Positions 1-5,899 of a stretch of 5,899 nucleotides of DNA are shown here, piece after piece. The stretch covers positions 1 to 5,899 of the forward strand of contig SFIS01000103.1 of assembly GCA_004555245.1 (NCBI GenBank), in the 5' to 3' direction. The notes under the pieces were generated by a model that worked only from the letters and a program-made list of their open reading frames with translations, did not search any database and was not told the origin of the DNA. The translations under genes were made by a program, and so were the position numbers. The stretch's first letter is position 1, and the number at the start of each line of letters is the position of its first letter. Origin of the DNA: Bacteroidales bacterium (GTDB taxonomy: Bacteria; Bacteroidota; Bacteroidia; Bacteroidales; Bacteroidaceae).

Positions 1-723
1 CCAGATGAACTGGTTGGGATCGAGGCTGTCGGTTACATTCGTATCCCATGAAAAGACGACAGCAGAAAGCGTGGTCTGGATATTGTTGTTCTTGAAGATA
101 TTCCCGTTGGAAGACGTTATCACCAGCCGGTACATCTTCTGTTCCTCGATCTCGGTGATCCGTTCGTTTGTCTCGATGACGGATTCCGTTGTAGCATAGG
201 CACGAAGAACGACCTCACCAGTCTCCAGATCCCAATAAGAGGACCCGTCCTGCGAGGAAAGTACTCCGGCCTTGATGATGTTAGCGGCCAGCGTTCCGGC
301 AGTGATGAAGTCAGCGACAATCTGCCCGTCGGAGGTGATTGCCGTTTCAAAGGGACCGTTGTAGCCGTTATGGGAAAAACCGAGGCCGCCAACATTCCAT
401 CGCCAGATGTTCACGGCAGAAGCGATGTCCGGAGCATCCATTACCAGAAGCTCATAGGGCTGACCGTTTTCGGAGTCCGTGTGGATCACCACATAGCCGC
501 CAGTCTGCCCGGTGATAAGACTCGTCGCTCCCTGAATGGCAGCGGTCATCAAAGCTGGGAATCTGTCTACCTTTGCGGAGACAGCCTGAGAAGCGGCTTC
601 AGCAGCAGAAACCGAATTGATCAGGTTGGCCTTGGAGTTTCCGAGAGTGATGGATACGTACTTTTCGGAGAGCGTATCGTAAACGGTCTTGATCACCTTT
701 GCCTTGGATGTAATGCCAAGAGC
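1..723 (-). pseudogene. Tal segment C: distal part of the tail-tip protein, same frame as segment A, continues past the left edge
   Basis: From GCT CTT GGC (723-715) the frame is open for 241 codons to the window edge. It reads ALGITSKAKVIKTVYDTLSE, then YVSITLGNSKANLINSVSAA, which closes the hub domain. Next come family-typical linker parts: TGQTGGYVVIH, ELLVMDAPDI, NIWRWNVGGLGFSHNGYNGP, TSDGQIVADFITAGTLAANI, IKAGVLSSQDGSSYWDLETG and an acidic helix (VIETNERITEIEEQKMYRLV). The last 40 or so residues (ITSSNGNIFKNNNIQTTLSA...DPNQFIW) look like the start of an Ig-like domain. In this frame a TGA lies shortly upstream (in the TTTGAG at about 749-744), so the segment cannot be reached from its own frame across the lesion. 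It is not preceded by a clear start site. The gene end is outside the window. Confidence 0.85.
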
Positions 724-1121
724 TCCGGCTGCTTCCACAGCGGCTCAAAGGCCACTGTGAGCGTTGGCGCAGTGATGCCGAGTGGATTTCTGGCCAGATA
801 GCTTGTAGCCCTTGCCCGAAGAGCATCCTCGGTAATGGTGTCTCCAAACTCGAAATACTCCGTGAAGTCCTTGATCAGCGTTTTTCGCCGCATGAGCTCG
901 GAACCAGTGATAGGCAGCAACACTTCCGGCAGTGTGACCACGGTTTCTGATCCGTCCTCAGCTGTCTGGACTGCATACGGGAGCATGTCTGTGTAGACAT
1001 CAGTGTTGTCGCTGTCGTGTTCCAGCTGGGTGAGATTCTTTCCGTACTCAATGACAACACCGGTATTATGGCCACGGCCCTGATGATGGATAACTCGCCA
1101 GTTGTCCCACTCATATTCACC
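723..1121 (-). pseudogene. Tal segment B: middle of the tail-tip protein in a shifted frame
   Basis: About 133 codons continue the same protein in the frame one base downstream of segment A. They open with GEYEWDNWRVIHHQGRGHNT and continue VVIEYGKNLTQLEHD, then TDMLPYAVQTAEDGSETVVT, PITGSEL, ITEDALRARATSYLARNPLG and TLTVAFEPLWKQPE. These are ordered, well-conserved parts of the Tal hub domain, so the frame was under protein-level selection until recently. The open frame technically extends from an ATG at 1304 to TGA at 693, but codons before 1121 and after 723 encode unrelated sequence in this frame, so a stand-alone 203-aa gene is not supported. No binding site or start precedes the authentic part. 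It should not be expressed except by frameshifting. Confidence 0.85.
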
Positions 1122-1566
1122 TGACGCTCTGTGGCTTGGAAACCGAGAACGGCTTTGCTTCGGAATAATCGGTCTGGCAGGTGAAGTTATGAGGCGTTGC
1201 TGTCTCCCTGAACACTCGCTCCATCGCCAGCGTCGGAGAGATGTTACTTGATTCCCACCGCAGGGCTGCGATGTTTGAGAGGTCATATGAAAGGTGCTGT
1301 GCATAAACCGTCACGACGCCGTTCAGCGGTGTGGTGATCCTGTAAATGCGAAAGGCCTGATCCTTGGCAGTGTCGTTGGGCTTAGCCTTGATGAGACGCT
1401 CATTTGCCAGAAGCTCATAGTTATTGCCGGACGTCGGGTATTTCATCACCAGCTCAAAGGCACCGTTTCGCTCCTCGGTAACCTCGCAGGAGATAGCATC
1501 TGCCAGCGCACCGAGGCCAAAGGTCGTGAACTCTGTTTCGTTTGCTCTGTATAATACCGGAATCAT
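1117..1566 (-). pseudogene. Tail-tip protein Tal (prophage endopeptidase tail family), segment A: N-terminal part, ends at a premature TGA
   Basis: This is the 149-aa opening part of a Tal / phage minor structural protein, which forms the trimeric hub cap of the tail tip below Dit. It begins MIPVLYRANETEFTTFGLGA, followed by ADAISCEVTEERNGAFELVM and QAFRIYRITTPLNGVVTVYA, all standard for the gp27-like N-terminal domain. It runs to KPFSVSKPQSVR and then meets TGA at 1119-1117. In relatives known to me, this point is followed by a conserved block of the type LGG-x-EGS-x-LD-x-YGG before EYEWDN. That block is absent here, and GEYEWDNW resumes at once in another frame. The segment can be translated as a short product (or as 153 aa from the GTG at 1578), but it would be a truncated hub. 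The rest of the gene is described in segments B and C. Confidence 0.88.
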
Positions 1567-2294
1567 AGCGTCACCCACCTTGGAATAATAGTGACCGAGG
1601 TGATGCCGCCACTGAAAACGATGTCGTTATAGCCGGGATACAGAATCGGAAAGCCGCTGCCGGAAACACGGTCGTTTCTCGGTTCAGCGACCTTATAGAA
1701 GTTCATCTGCTCACTGTCGATCTCGATGTAACCGCCGATATCTGTGAAGTCCCACGGAGATTGTCTCAGAGAAGAATTGACAGACAGTCTTCCGGTACCG
1801 CTCCCTGATACCTTGATGTAGGGTTTGGCCTGAAAGACTGTCGGGTTTTTCAACGTATAGGGAGACTCGGTGATCGTGATTGCTTCTTGGCCTTCGTCCA
1901 GATACCGAAACGGCAGACAGGAAAAGCTGACCGTAAATACGCCGATCTTGTTCAGCTGGTCCTCAATATCGAGCTGGGTGTTGATGACCGCCTTCCGAAA
2001 GCCGGTGGTGTCATAGCTGTCCCTAAGCTCGTGATAGCGGTCCGGCTCATAGAAAAGCCACGCCTTCACTGCAGCGATCTTCTCGGCCAGTTGTTCCTTT
2101 GTCTTTGCCGGAAGGAACACTGAGTAAGTAATCTGGACATTCGGGAACCGTCCATTCGGAAGGATCAGGTCACCATCTCGTCCGGGGATAGACTGGAACT
2201 TCGATTCATATTTCGGAGCGGAAAACACATTCTTGCTTTCGATACGAAGGCCCATATCCAAAGAGCTGATGCCGTTGTATTCAAAATAATTCAT
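1563..2294 (-). CDS. Distal tail protein (Dit)
   Basis: This 243-aa protein belongs to the siphophage tail component family (Dit). Dit forms the hexameric hub that joins the tail tube to the tip protein Tal. The N-terminal half shows the expected start: NYFEYNGISSLDMGLRIESK, then SIPGRDGDL, a hallmark of the Dit hub domain (S-x-PGRDGxL), followed by ITYSVFLPAKTKEQLAEKI and WLFYEPDRYHELRDSYD. The C-terminal half (about 130-243) is a beta-rich domain with PYTLKNPTVFQAKPYIKVSG, YIEIDSEQMNFY and FPILYPGYNDIVFSGG; these match the galectin-like second domain of Dit proteins, and the length is usual for a Dit without extra carbohydrate-binding insertions. The ATG overlaps the tape measure TGA (ATGA), and its own TGA overlaps the Tal ATG in the same way. 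The frame is intact. Confidence 0.94.
   Translation of the reverse strand: MNYFEYNGISSLDMGLRIESKNVFSAPKYESKFQSIPGRDGDLILPNGRFPNVQITYSVFLPAKTKEQLAEKIAAVKAWLFYEPDRYHELRDSYDTTGFRKAVINTQLDIEDQLNKIGVFTVSFSCLPFRYLDEGQEAITITESPYTLKNPTVFQAKPYIKVSGSGTGRLSVNSSLRQSPWDFTDIGGYIEIDSEQMNFYKVAEPRNDRVSGSGFPILYPGYNDIVFSGGITSVTIIPRWVTL
1574..1581 (-). promoter_or_regulatory. Ribosome binding site that decides the Tal start
   Basis: AAGGTGGG lies 5' of two in-frame candidates: a GTG at 1578, which is itself part of this site, and the ATG at 1566. The ATG has 9 nt of spacing from AAGGTG, overlaps the Dit stop as ATGA, and gives the family-typical start MIPVLY. The ATG is therefore chosen and the 4-residue GTG extension rejected. 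Confidence 0.7.
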
Positions 2295-4813
2295 GCGAAA
2301 ACCACTCCTTTCCGTTTTGCGAACTGACCGGCGGTGACCATGATCTCATTGGTCAGCTGCTCGATGTCGTCGCTTGAATAGTTGTTAAAGGTTGCGATGT
2401 TGAGCTGCAGGGAGAAGCCGGAGGTCCGACCTATGCCGTCAGCAGCAGAGGCAATCGCACCACCCACGCTTCCATCAATGTCGAAATTTGTCGGAAGTGC
2501 GGTGCTCATGTCTTTTGCAAGGCCCTGCATGACATCATCGATGTCCTCGCTCATGGCTTCAGCAGCCTTAACTGCCTCGTCGCCGTTATCCTCGATGGAA
2601 CCGGACAGACCCTTGACCAGCATCTGGCCGACCCACGCCATTTCTTTAGACGGCGAGTGGATTCCGAAGAAGTCCAGAATGCCGTTCCAGATGGAGGAAA
2701 TCCAGCCGGACACCTTGTCCCAGAGCCATGAGGCCAGCTGCTGGATACCTTGCCAGAGGCCTTTGACTATATTGCCGCCGATCTCGACGATCTTGCCCAT
2801 CAGGGAGCCGAAAGCAGAAACAATACCAGAAACAATCTGAGGTACTGCTTTACAGATTTCCACGATGATGGTCGGCAGGTTCTTTATCAAAGCCACGAAT
2901 AGCTGAACACCGGCCATGATGATCTTGTCGATGTTCCCGATGAGGGCGTTGACAATACCGGAGATGATTTGCGGGATCGCCTGAACAATGGTTGTTATAA
3001 TCTGTGGCAAGGCCTGAATCAGTGAAATCAGGAGCTGAATACCAGCCTGAATGATCTGAGGGATGGCGTTCAGGACAGCGTTGATGATGTTGTCGATGAT
3101 TTTCGGGATGGCTGCCACAATTGCTGTGATAATCTCCGGAAGGGCCTCCACCAGAGAAGTAAGCAGCTGGATACCGGTGTCGATGATCTGCGGAATGGCG
3201 TCCAAGAAGAAAGTCACAATGCTATCGATGACTTCTGGGAGCGCCTCAATCAGGACAGGAATTGCATCCAAAATACCCTGAGCAAGACCCTCAATGAGAG
3301 CCAAAGCCGCCTCAAGCAGCATGGGCAGGTTATCTATGAGACCCTGCACAATGGTGACAATTGCTTCAACAGCAGCCGGAATCAATACCGGCAAAGCCTC
3401 GCTGATACCCTGAACCAGAGAAGTAATGATTTGCATCGCTGCCTCTATTAAAAGGGGCAGGTTCTCAATGATCGTGTTTACGATTGTCATCACGGCTTCA
3501 AAAACAACGGGGATCAGCTGTGGAAGCAACGTAATGATGGTGTTAAGGACCTGAGCGAACAGGTTAGTTACCGTTTCAAGCAGCGTCGGCAACAGGCCAA
3601 GAACAGCCTCAATCAGCGAATTCAAGACCGTCGGAAGTGCAGCCACAATGTTTTCAATGACCGGAGTGATGTTTTCTATAACGGACTGAAAAGCATCAAC
3701 AACATTCTCACAGAGCATTTGCATATCCGCATCAGCGTCTCCAAAGCCGACAACAAGATTCTTTACTGCCGCCTGAAGAGAGTTGATCGAGCCGGAAATG
3801 GTGTGCTCAGCTTCCTTTGCCGTGGTGCCGGTGATATCCATGCTTGTCTGTATCACATGGATTGCTTCGACAACATCTGCGTAGGAGGAAATATCGTAGT
3901 GGATGCCAGAAATCGCCTCCGCATCTGCCAGCAGCCTTTCCATTTCGGTCTTGGTGCCGCCGTAGCCGAGCTTCAGGTTGTCCAACATCGTGTAATTCTG
4001 CTTGGCGAAGCCCTGATAAGCTGCCTGAAGCGTGGACATATCCGAGCCCATTTTGTTGGCGTTGTCGGACATATCTGTAATGGCCATATCTGCATACTTG
4101 ACAGCCTTTTCCGTGTCGCCGCCAAGGGAAGCGATCAGACTCGCAGAAAAGCTCGTGACCGTCTCCATATATTCGTTTGCAGAAAGACCGGCAGTCTTAT
4201 AGGCATTTGCAGCATAAGTCTGCATTGCCTGAGACGAATCCTTGAAGAGGGTGTCAATACCACCTACAAGCTGCTCATAATCTGCATAGGCAGAGATTAC
4301 CTCTTTGCCGAGCTTGACGGCAGCGGCACCGGCAGCAACAACGACGGCTCCCATTGCCACACCGACTGTTTTCAGTACCTTACCGAGGCCCTCAAACTTG
4401 CTCTCGGATTTTTCTGCCGCCTCGCCGGATTCTTCGATTTCTTCGCCCATGTCGTCGGCACTGTCAGCTGTGGAATCAAGCTCCCGCTCCATATCATTCA
4501 GAGCGGCCTCGGCATTATTCAACTGGATCTGCCAGTTCTGTGTCCTTCGGTCGTTTTCTCCGAAGGATTCAGCTGCGTTTTGTAGGGCCTGACGGAGAAG
4601 CTCGATTTTTTGCTTCTGGGCGTCGATCTCCTTATTCAGGACCTCGTTCCGAGCAGAGAGGGCTCTGACGGAAGAATCGTTTTTATCAAACTGTGAGGTA
4701 ACGAGCTTCATTTCCGAGCCGAGAACCTTGAAGGAGGAGTTGATGTCAGCAAGGGCCTTTTTAAATTCCTTCTCGCCCTCAAGACCGATCTTGAGACCGA
4801 AATTGTCTGCCAT
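2291..4813 (-). CDS. Tail tape measure protein
   Basis: This 840-aa protein spans the tail lumen, sets tail length and is ejected with the DNA. The N-terminus (MADNFGLKIGLEGEKEFKKA) is typical of tape measures in Clostridia-type prophages. Residues about 40-120 are a charged, coiled-coil-like helix; 146-168 are a hydrophobic Ala/Val/Gly segment that could insert in a membrane. Residues about 175-355 (YADYEQLVGG, NANKMGSDMSTLQAAYQGFA, MLDNLKLGYGGTKTEMERLL) are the conserved tape-measure core. Residues 385-670 hold Pro-punctuated hydrophobic repeats. The C-terminal region carries the family signature DFFGIHSPSKEMAWVGQ (714-730). By the usual rough ruler of 0.15 nm per residue the tail would be near 125 nm; this is an inference. 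It starts after a strong binding site and its TGA overlaps the Dit ATG by ATGA. The frame is intact throughout. Confidence 0.96.
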   Translation of the reverse strand: MADNFGLKIGLEGEKEFKKALADINSSFKVLGSEMKLVTSQFDKNDSSVRALSARNEVLNKEIDAQKQKIELLRQALQNAAESFGENDRRTQNWQIQLNNAEAALNDMERELDSTADSADDMGEEIEESGEAAEKSESKFEGLGKVLKTVGVAMGAVVVAAGAAAVKLGKEVISAYADYEQLVGGIDTLFKDSSQAMQTYAANAYKTAGLSANEYMETVTSFSASLIASLGGDTEKAVKYADMAITDMSDNANKMGSDMSTLQAAYQGFAKQNYTMLDNLKLGYGGTKTEMERLLADAEAISGIHYDISSYADVVEAIHVIQTSMDITGTTAKEAEHTISGSINSLQAAVKNLVVGFGDADADMQMLCENVVDAFQSVIENITPVIENIVAALPTVLNSLIEAVLGLLPTLLETVTNLFAQVLNTIITLLPQLIPVVFEAVMTIVNTIIENLPLLIEAAMQIITSLVQGISEALPVLIPAAVEAIVTIVQGLIDNLPMLLEAALALIEGLAQGILDAIPVLIEALPEVIDSIVTFFLDAIPQIIDTGIQLLTSLVEALPEIITAIVAAIPKIIDNIINAVLNAIPQIIQAGIQLLISLIQALPQIITTIVQAIPQIISGIVNALIGNIDKIIMAGVQLFVALIKNLPTIIVEICKAVPQIVSGIVSAFGSLMGKIVEIGGNIVKGLWQGIQQLASWLWDKVSGWISSIWNGILDFFGIHSPSKEMAWVGQMLVKGLSGSIEDNGDEAVKAAEAMSEDIDDVMQGLAKDMSTALPTNFDIDGSVGGAIASAADGIGRTSGFSLQLNIATFNNYSSDDIEQLTNEIMVTAGQFAKRKGVVFA
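2305..2311 (-). promoter_or_regulatory. Ribosome binding site of the Dit gene
   Basis: AAAGGAG lies inside the last codons of the tape measure gene, 10 nt before the ATG at 2294. It supports that start and coupled translation. Confidence 0.7.
2804..3595 (-). repeat. Six tandem 44-residue repeats (132 nt) inside the tape measure gene
   Basis: Residues 407-450, 451-494, 495-538, 539-582, 583-626 and 627-670 are exactly 44 residues each with no insertion or deletion; a 22-residue half unit (385-406) precedes them. Units begin near LLPTLL, NLPLLIEAA, NLPMLLEAA, AIPQIIDTGIQLL, AIPQIIQAGIQLL and NIDKIIMAGVQLF. Each also has an internal Pro (ALPxII or AVPxIV style) and an Ile/Leu/Val-rich pattern. 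The fourth and fifth units are the most alike. The period of 44 is four times 11, the hendecad spacing known in tape measure helices. The units are clear at protein level; nucleotide identity was judged only by eye. Confidence 0.85.
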
Positions 4814-4821
4814 ACGAACCG

Positions 4822-4830
4822 CCTCCTTTC
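4822..4830 (-). promoter_or_regulatory. Ribosome binding site of the tape measure gene
   Basis: GAAAGGAGG lies 8 nt before the ATG at 4813 and immediately after the fusion chaperone stop. It decides the tape measure start. Confidence 0.8.
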
Positions 4831-4831
4831 C

Positions 4832-5403
4832 TTAGATTCCGTCCGGGATAATATCGTCGATGAAGTGCTCCCGCTTCGGTGTTGCCAGACCGTTATACTG
4901 TTTGTGGCACTCCCACAGATCGAGGAGCAAGCCAAACGGCATCGTCCATACCTCCTCCTGCGTCAGGTGAAGGTGGGCGATGCCGTAATAAAGAAGTCGA
5001 GTAAATAACTCTTCGTCACTTACTCGACCACTGCGTTTTTTGGATCAGTCTCACTTTCAATGTTTCGCTTGGTGCCTTTGTACAGAGCCTCCGTGATTGC
5101 CGTCTTGTATTCGGCCAGATCAGAAGGCACCGTCAGAAGCTCCACTTCCTCTGCGGTGAGCAGGTCCTTGGGCTTATCTTTGTGTTTCAGGTTATAGATG
5201 AGAATGCTCTGATTGGCCAGAAGCGAGATGAGCCAGACAATCTCGTCAATAGCCATCTCAAAGTTCTCGCTCTTCATGAGCTTATCTCCAAGGTTCTCCA
5301 GACCGCCATAGCGACCGGCGATTTCCTTAGTTGCTCTGGTGGTGAGGACCAGTTCATAGTCCACGCCGCCGATATTGATAACTGCGCTGCGTTCTGTATC
5401 CAT
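4832..5403 (-). CDS. Tail assembly chaperone, -1 frameshift fusion (gpGT-like)
   Basis: Slipping back one base on A AAA AAC (5041-5035) joins the first 123 residues of the short chaperone to 67 residues in the -1 frame, ending at TAA 4834-4832: a 190-aa fusion. The added part begins RSGRVSDEELFTRLLYYGIA and ends with MPFGLLLDLWECHKQYNGLA and then PKREHFIDDIIPDGI. The 'MPFGxLLDL...H' and 'PKRExxIDDIIPxGI' motifs are typical of the second tail chaperone segment in phages of Gram-positive bacteria. The segment has no start with a binding site at its own 5' end, which fits expression by frameshifting. In lambda the T part contacts major tail subunits while G holds the tape measure; the same division is inferred here. 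The fusion stop is 18 nt from the tape measure start. That the fusion is really made is inferred, although the signal is strong. Confidence 0.87.
4996..5041 (-). promoter_or_regulatory. -1 programmed ribosomal frameshift signal (slippery heptamer plus hairpin)
   Basis: The zero frame reads CCA AAA AAC GCA, giving the canonical X XXY YYZ heptamer A AAA AAC at 5041-5035. A 6-nt spacer (GCAGTG, 5034-5029) leads into a perfect 9-bp inverted repeat: GTCGAGTAA (5028-5020) pairs with TTACTCGAC (5004-4996) around a 15-nt loop. The zero-frame stop TAA is the last part of the 5' arm. Slippery sequence, spacer length and stem together match known -1 stimulators. No convincing pseudoknot partner for the loop was seen close by. 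Confidence 0.9.
5020..5403 (-). CDS. Tail assembly chaperone, short form (gpG-like)
   Basis: This is the 127-aa zero-frame product. By analogy with lambda gpG it should bind and solubilise the tape measure protein and help recruit tube subunits during assembly, without being part of the finished tail. The protein begins MDTERSAVINIGGVDYELVL, a short beta-strand start, and continues with an alpha-helical middle (ATKEIAGRYGGLENLGDKL, then AIDEIVWLISLLANQ). The compact size, helical make-up and place between the tube protein and the tape measure are those of phage tail chaperones. It starts at the ATG with the GGAGGG site. The stop TAA (5022-5020) lies inside a hairpin that follows a slippery heptamer, so a fraction of ribosomes should bypass it to make the longer form. 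Family assignment rests on context plus recognition of the frameshift arrangement. Confidence 0.87.
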   Translation of the reverse strand: MDTERSAVINIGGVDYELVLTTRATKEIAGRYGGLENLGDKLMKSENFEMAIDEIVWLISLLANQSILIYNLKHKDKPKDLLTAEEVELLTVPSDLAEYKTAITEALYKGTKRNIESETDPKNAVVE

Positions 5404-5409
5404 ACTGAG

Positions 5410-5415
5410 CCCTCC
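5410..5415 (-). promoter_or_regulatory. Ribosome binding site of the tail assembly chaperone
   Basis: GGAGGG directly follows the major tail protein stop codon and sits 6 nt before the ATG at 5403. It fixes that ATG as the chaperone start and implies tight coupling between tube protein and chaperone translation. Confidence 0.8.
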
Positions 5416-5898
5416 TTACATTGTTTCGTTTCCACTGGGAAGATGAATCGGGGAAAGATTCAAATCACCGGACGGTTCATATACCTTGTTGTACCAATTG
5501 TCGATGACTGTCTGGTCGACGCCTTCCGTGCCTTCAGTGACCTCTGCTTTCCACGGGTGCTTGCCGAATGCGTCCAGTTTGTTCCGGCGCATGATCGTGC
5601 CCTCGATGGTAGGCGTGGAGAAAGTGATGCTGTCGCCCTTGGTGGCGAGGTTGGTGGCCGGGATGCCGAACTTTACACGGTACAGCCAGTAATACCTGTA
5701 TTTGCCGTTAGATTTCTTCGCACGGAATCCCACTGCCACAGGGTCGCCGCCATCCTCGGAAGCGGAAATGACGACGCCGTTTGTATCGATGGTGGAGCCG
5801 GTGAGATCACTGGCCACCGGTGCGCCGATATCGTCCACACCGAGGGAAAGCGTACCGGATTTGAACTCCTTCACGACTTCCGCTGCGCCGTCATCCGC
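5416..5898 (-). CDS. Major tail (tube) protein, 5' end missing
   Basis: This is the C-terminal 160 residues of a phage major tail protein, the subunit that stacks into the tail tube. The frame is open up to the right edge of the window. A GTG at 5874 could be taken as a start, but the codons upstream of it read ADDGAAEV and run directly into VKEFKSGTLSLGVDD. In this family such a stretch (acidic 'DDG.AE', then an EF-x-x-G-x-L-x-L-G-x-DD block) lies well inside the protein, so the true start is outside the window. Further family-like parts are VAVGFRAKKSNGKYRYYWLY and the FGIPA...ITFSTPTIEGTIMRR strand region, typical of the tube beta-barrel. The stop TAA (5418-5416) is followed at once by the Shine-Dalgarno of the chaperone gene. 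The position just before the chaperones and tape measure supports the call. The family call is from recognition, not from a database search. Confidence 0.88.
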   Translation of the reverse strand, partial: ADDGAAEVVKEFKSGTLSLGVDDIGAPVASDLTGSTIDTNGVVISASEDGGDPVAVGFRAKKSNGKYRYYWLYRVKFGIPATNLATKGDSITFSTPTIEGTIMRRNKLDAFGKHPWKAEVTEGTEGVDQTVIDNWYNKVYEPSGDLNLSPIHLPSGNETM

Positions 5899-5899
5899 A

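Noticed and set aside
370..801. Plus-strand open frame of 143 aa opposite the Tal gene
   Set aside because: The minus strand here encodes clear Tal motifs. The plus-strand product resembles no family and has no convincing ribosome binding site.
599..847. Minus-strand 82-aa open frame within Tal
   Set aside because: It is a third frame that overlaps segments B and C. Its residues (SSWHYIQGKGDQDRL...) are an out-of-frame reading of the true ALGITSKAKVIKT sequence.
1117..1125. Programmed +1 recoding at AGG TGA A in Tal, which would join QSVR to EYEWDN
   Set aside because: The rare AGG codon followed by a TGA stop resembles +1 frameshift sites. However, a conserved block is also missing there, and a -1 shift would then be needed near 723, where no slippery heptamer is present. 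Deletion or assembly error is simpler.
3719..4585. Long plus-strand open frame (288 aa) opposite the tape measure gene
   Set aside because: It is fully antisense to an intact conserved gene. Its translation is Cys/His/Ile-rich with no recognisable domain, which is typical of a codon-bias shadow.
4708..4935. Minus-strand 75-aa open frame between the chaperone and the tape measure
   Set aside because: It begins at a TTG, overlaps the tape measure start in another frame and is Ser/Arg-rich. The -1 chaperone frame explains this interval better.
4991..5019. Pseudoknot between the hairpin loop (AAGAG) and the UUCUU just after the stem
   Set aside because: The pairing is possible, but no linker would remain to cross a 9-bp stem, so the geometry is not feasible. 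A plain hairpin is preferred.
4996..5028. The hairpin after the chaperone as a transcription terminator
   Set aside because: It has no run of U after the 3' arm, lies inside the -1 reading frame, and is positioned exactly as a frameshift stimulator. Genes downstream are co-oriented and tightly packed.

Overview
The whole window is one co-oriented block of a siphophage or prophage tail module, coded on the minus strand, so it reads from right to left. Gene order and protein families fit long non-contractile tails of phages infecting Gram-positive bacteria. The strong AGGAGG-type ribosome binding sites, the roughly balanced base composition (judged by eye) and the flavour of the proteins suggest a Firmicutes host, most likely a gut-type Clostridia. 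The host genus cannot be fixed from this sequence.

Layout in transcription order: (1) the 3' part of the major tail (tube) protein gene, whose start lies beyond the right edge; (2) a tail assembly chaperone with a well-formed -1 programmed frameshift site (A AAA AAC, 6-nt spacer, 9-bp hairpin that includes the zero-frame stop), giving a 127-aa short form and a 190-aa fusion, equivalent to lambda gpG/gpGT; (3) an 840-aa tape measure protein with six exact-length 44-residue hydrophobic repeats; (4) a 243-aa distal tail protein (Dit); (5) a tail-tip protein (Tal, prophage endopeptidase tail / minor structural family), open to the left edge but broken into three frame segments. No gap reaches 300 bases. 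Tape measure to Dit and Dit to Tal are joined by ATGA overlaps. No promoter, terminator, tRNA, insertion sequence or CRISPR array was seen, so transcription probably starts upstream of the right edge.

The genes act together: tube protein polymerises around the tape measure, which the G/GT chaperones hold before assembly, while Dit and Tal form the baseplate hub at the tip. Two things stand out. The frameshift cassette is almost textbook in geometry, and the annotated stop at 5020 hides the second half of the protein. The Tal gene has two lesions, each lacking a conserved block of about 15 to 19 codons, with frame shifts that cancel so the first and third segments share a frame. This is either real decay of a prophage tail-tip gene or an assembly artefact. 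I see no sign of a new kind of biological system beyond these.
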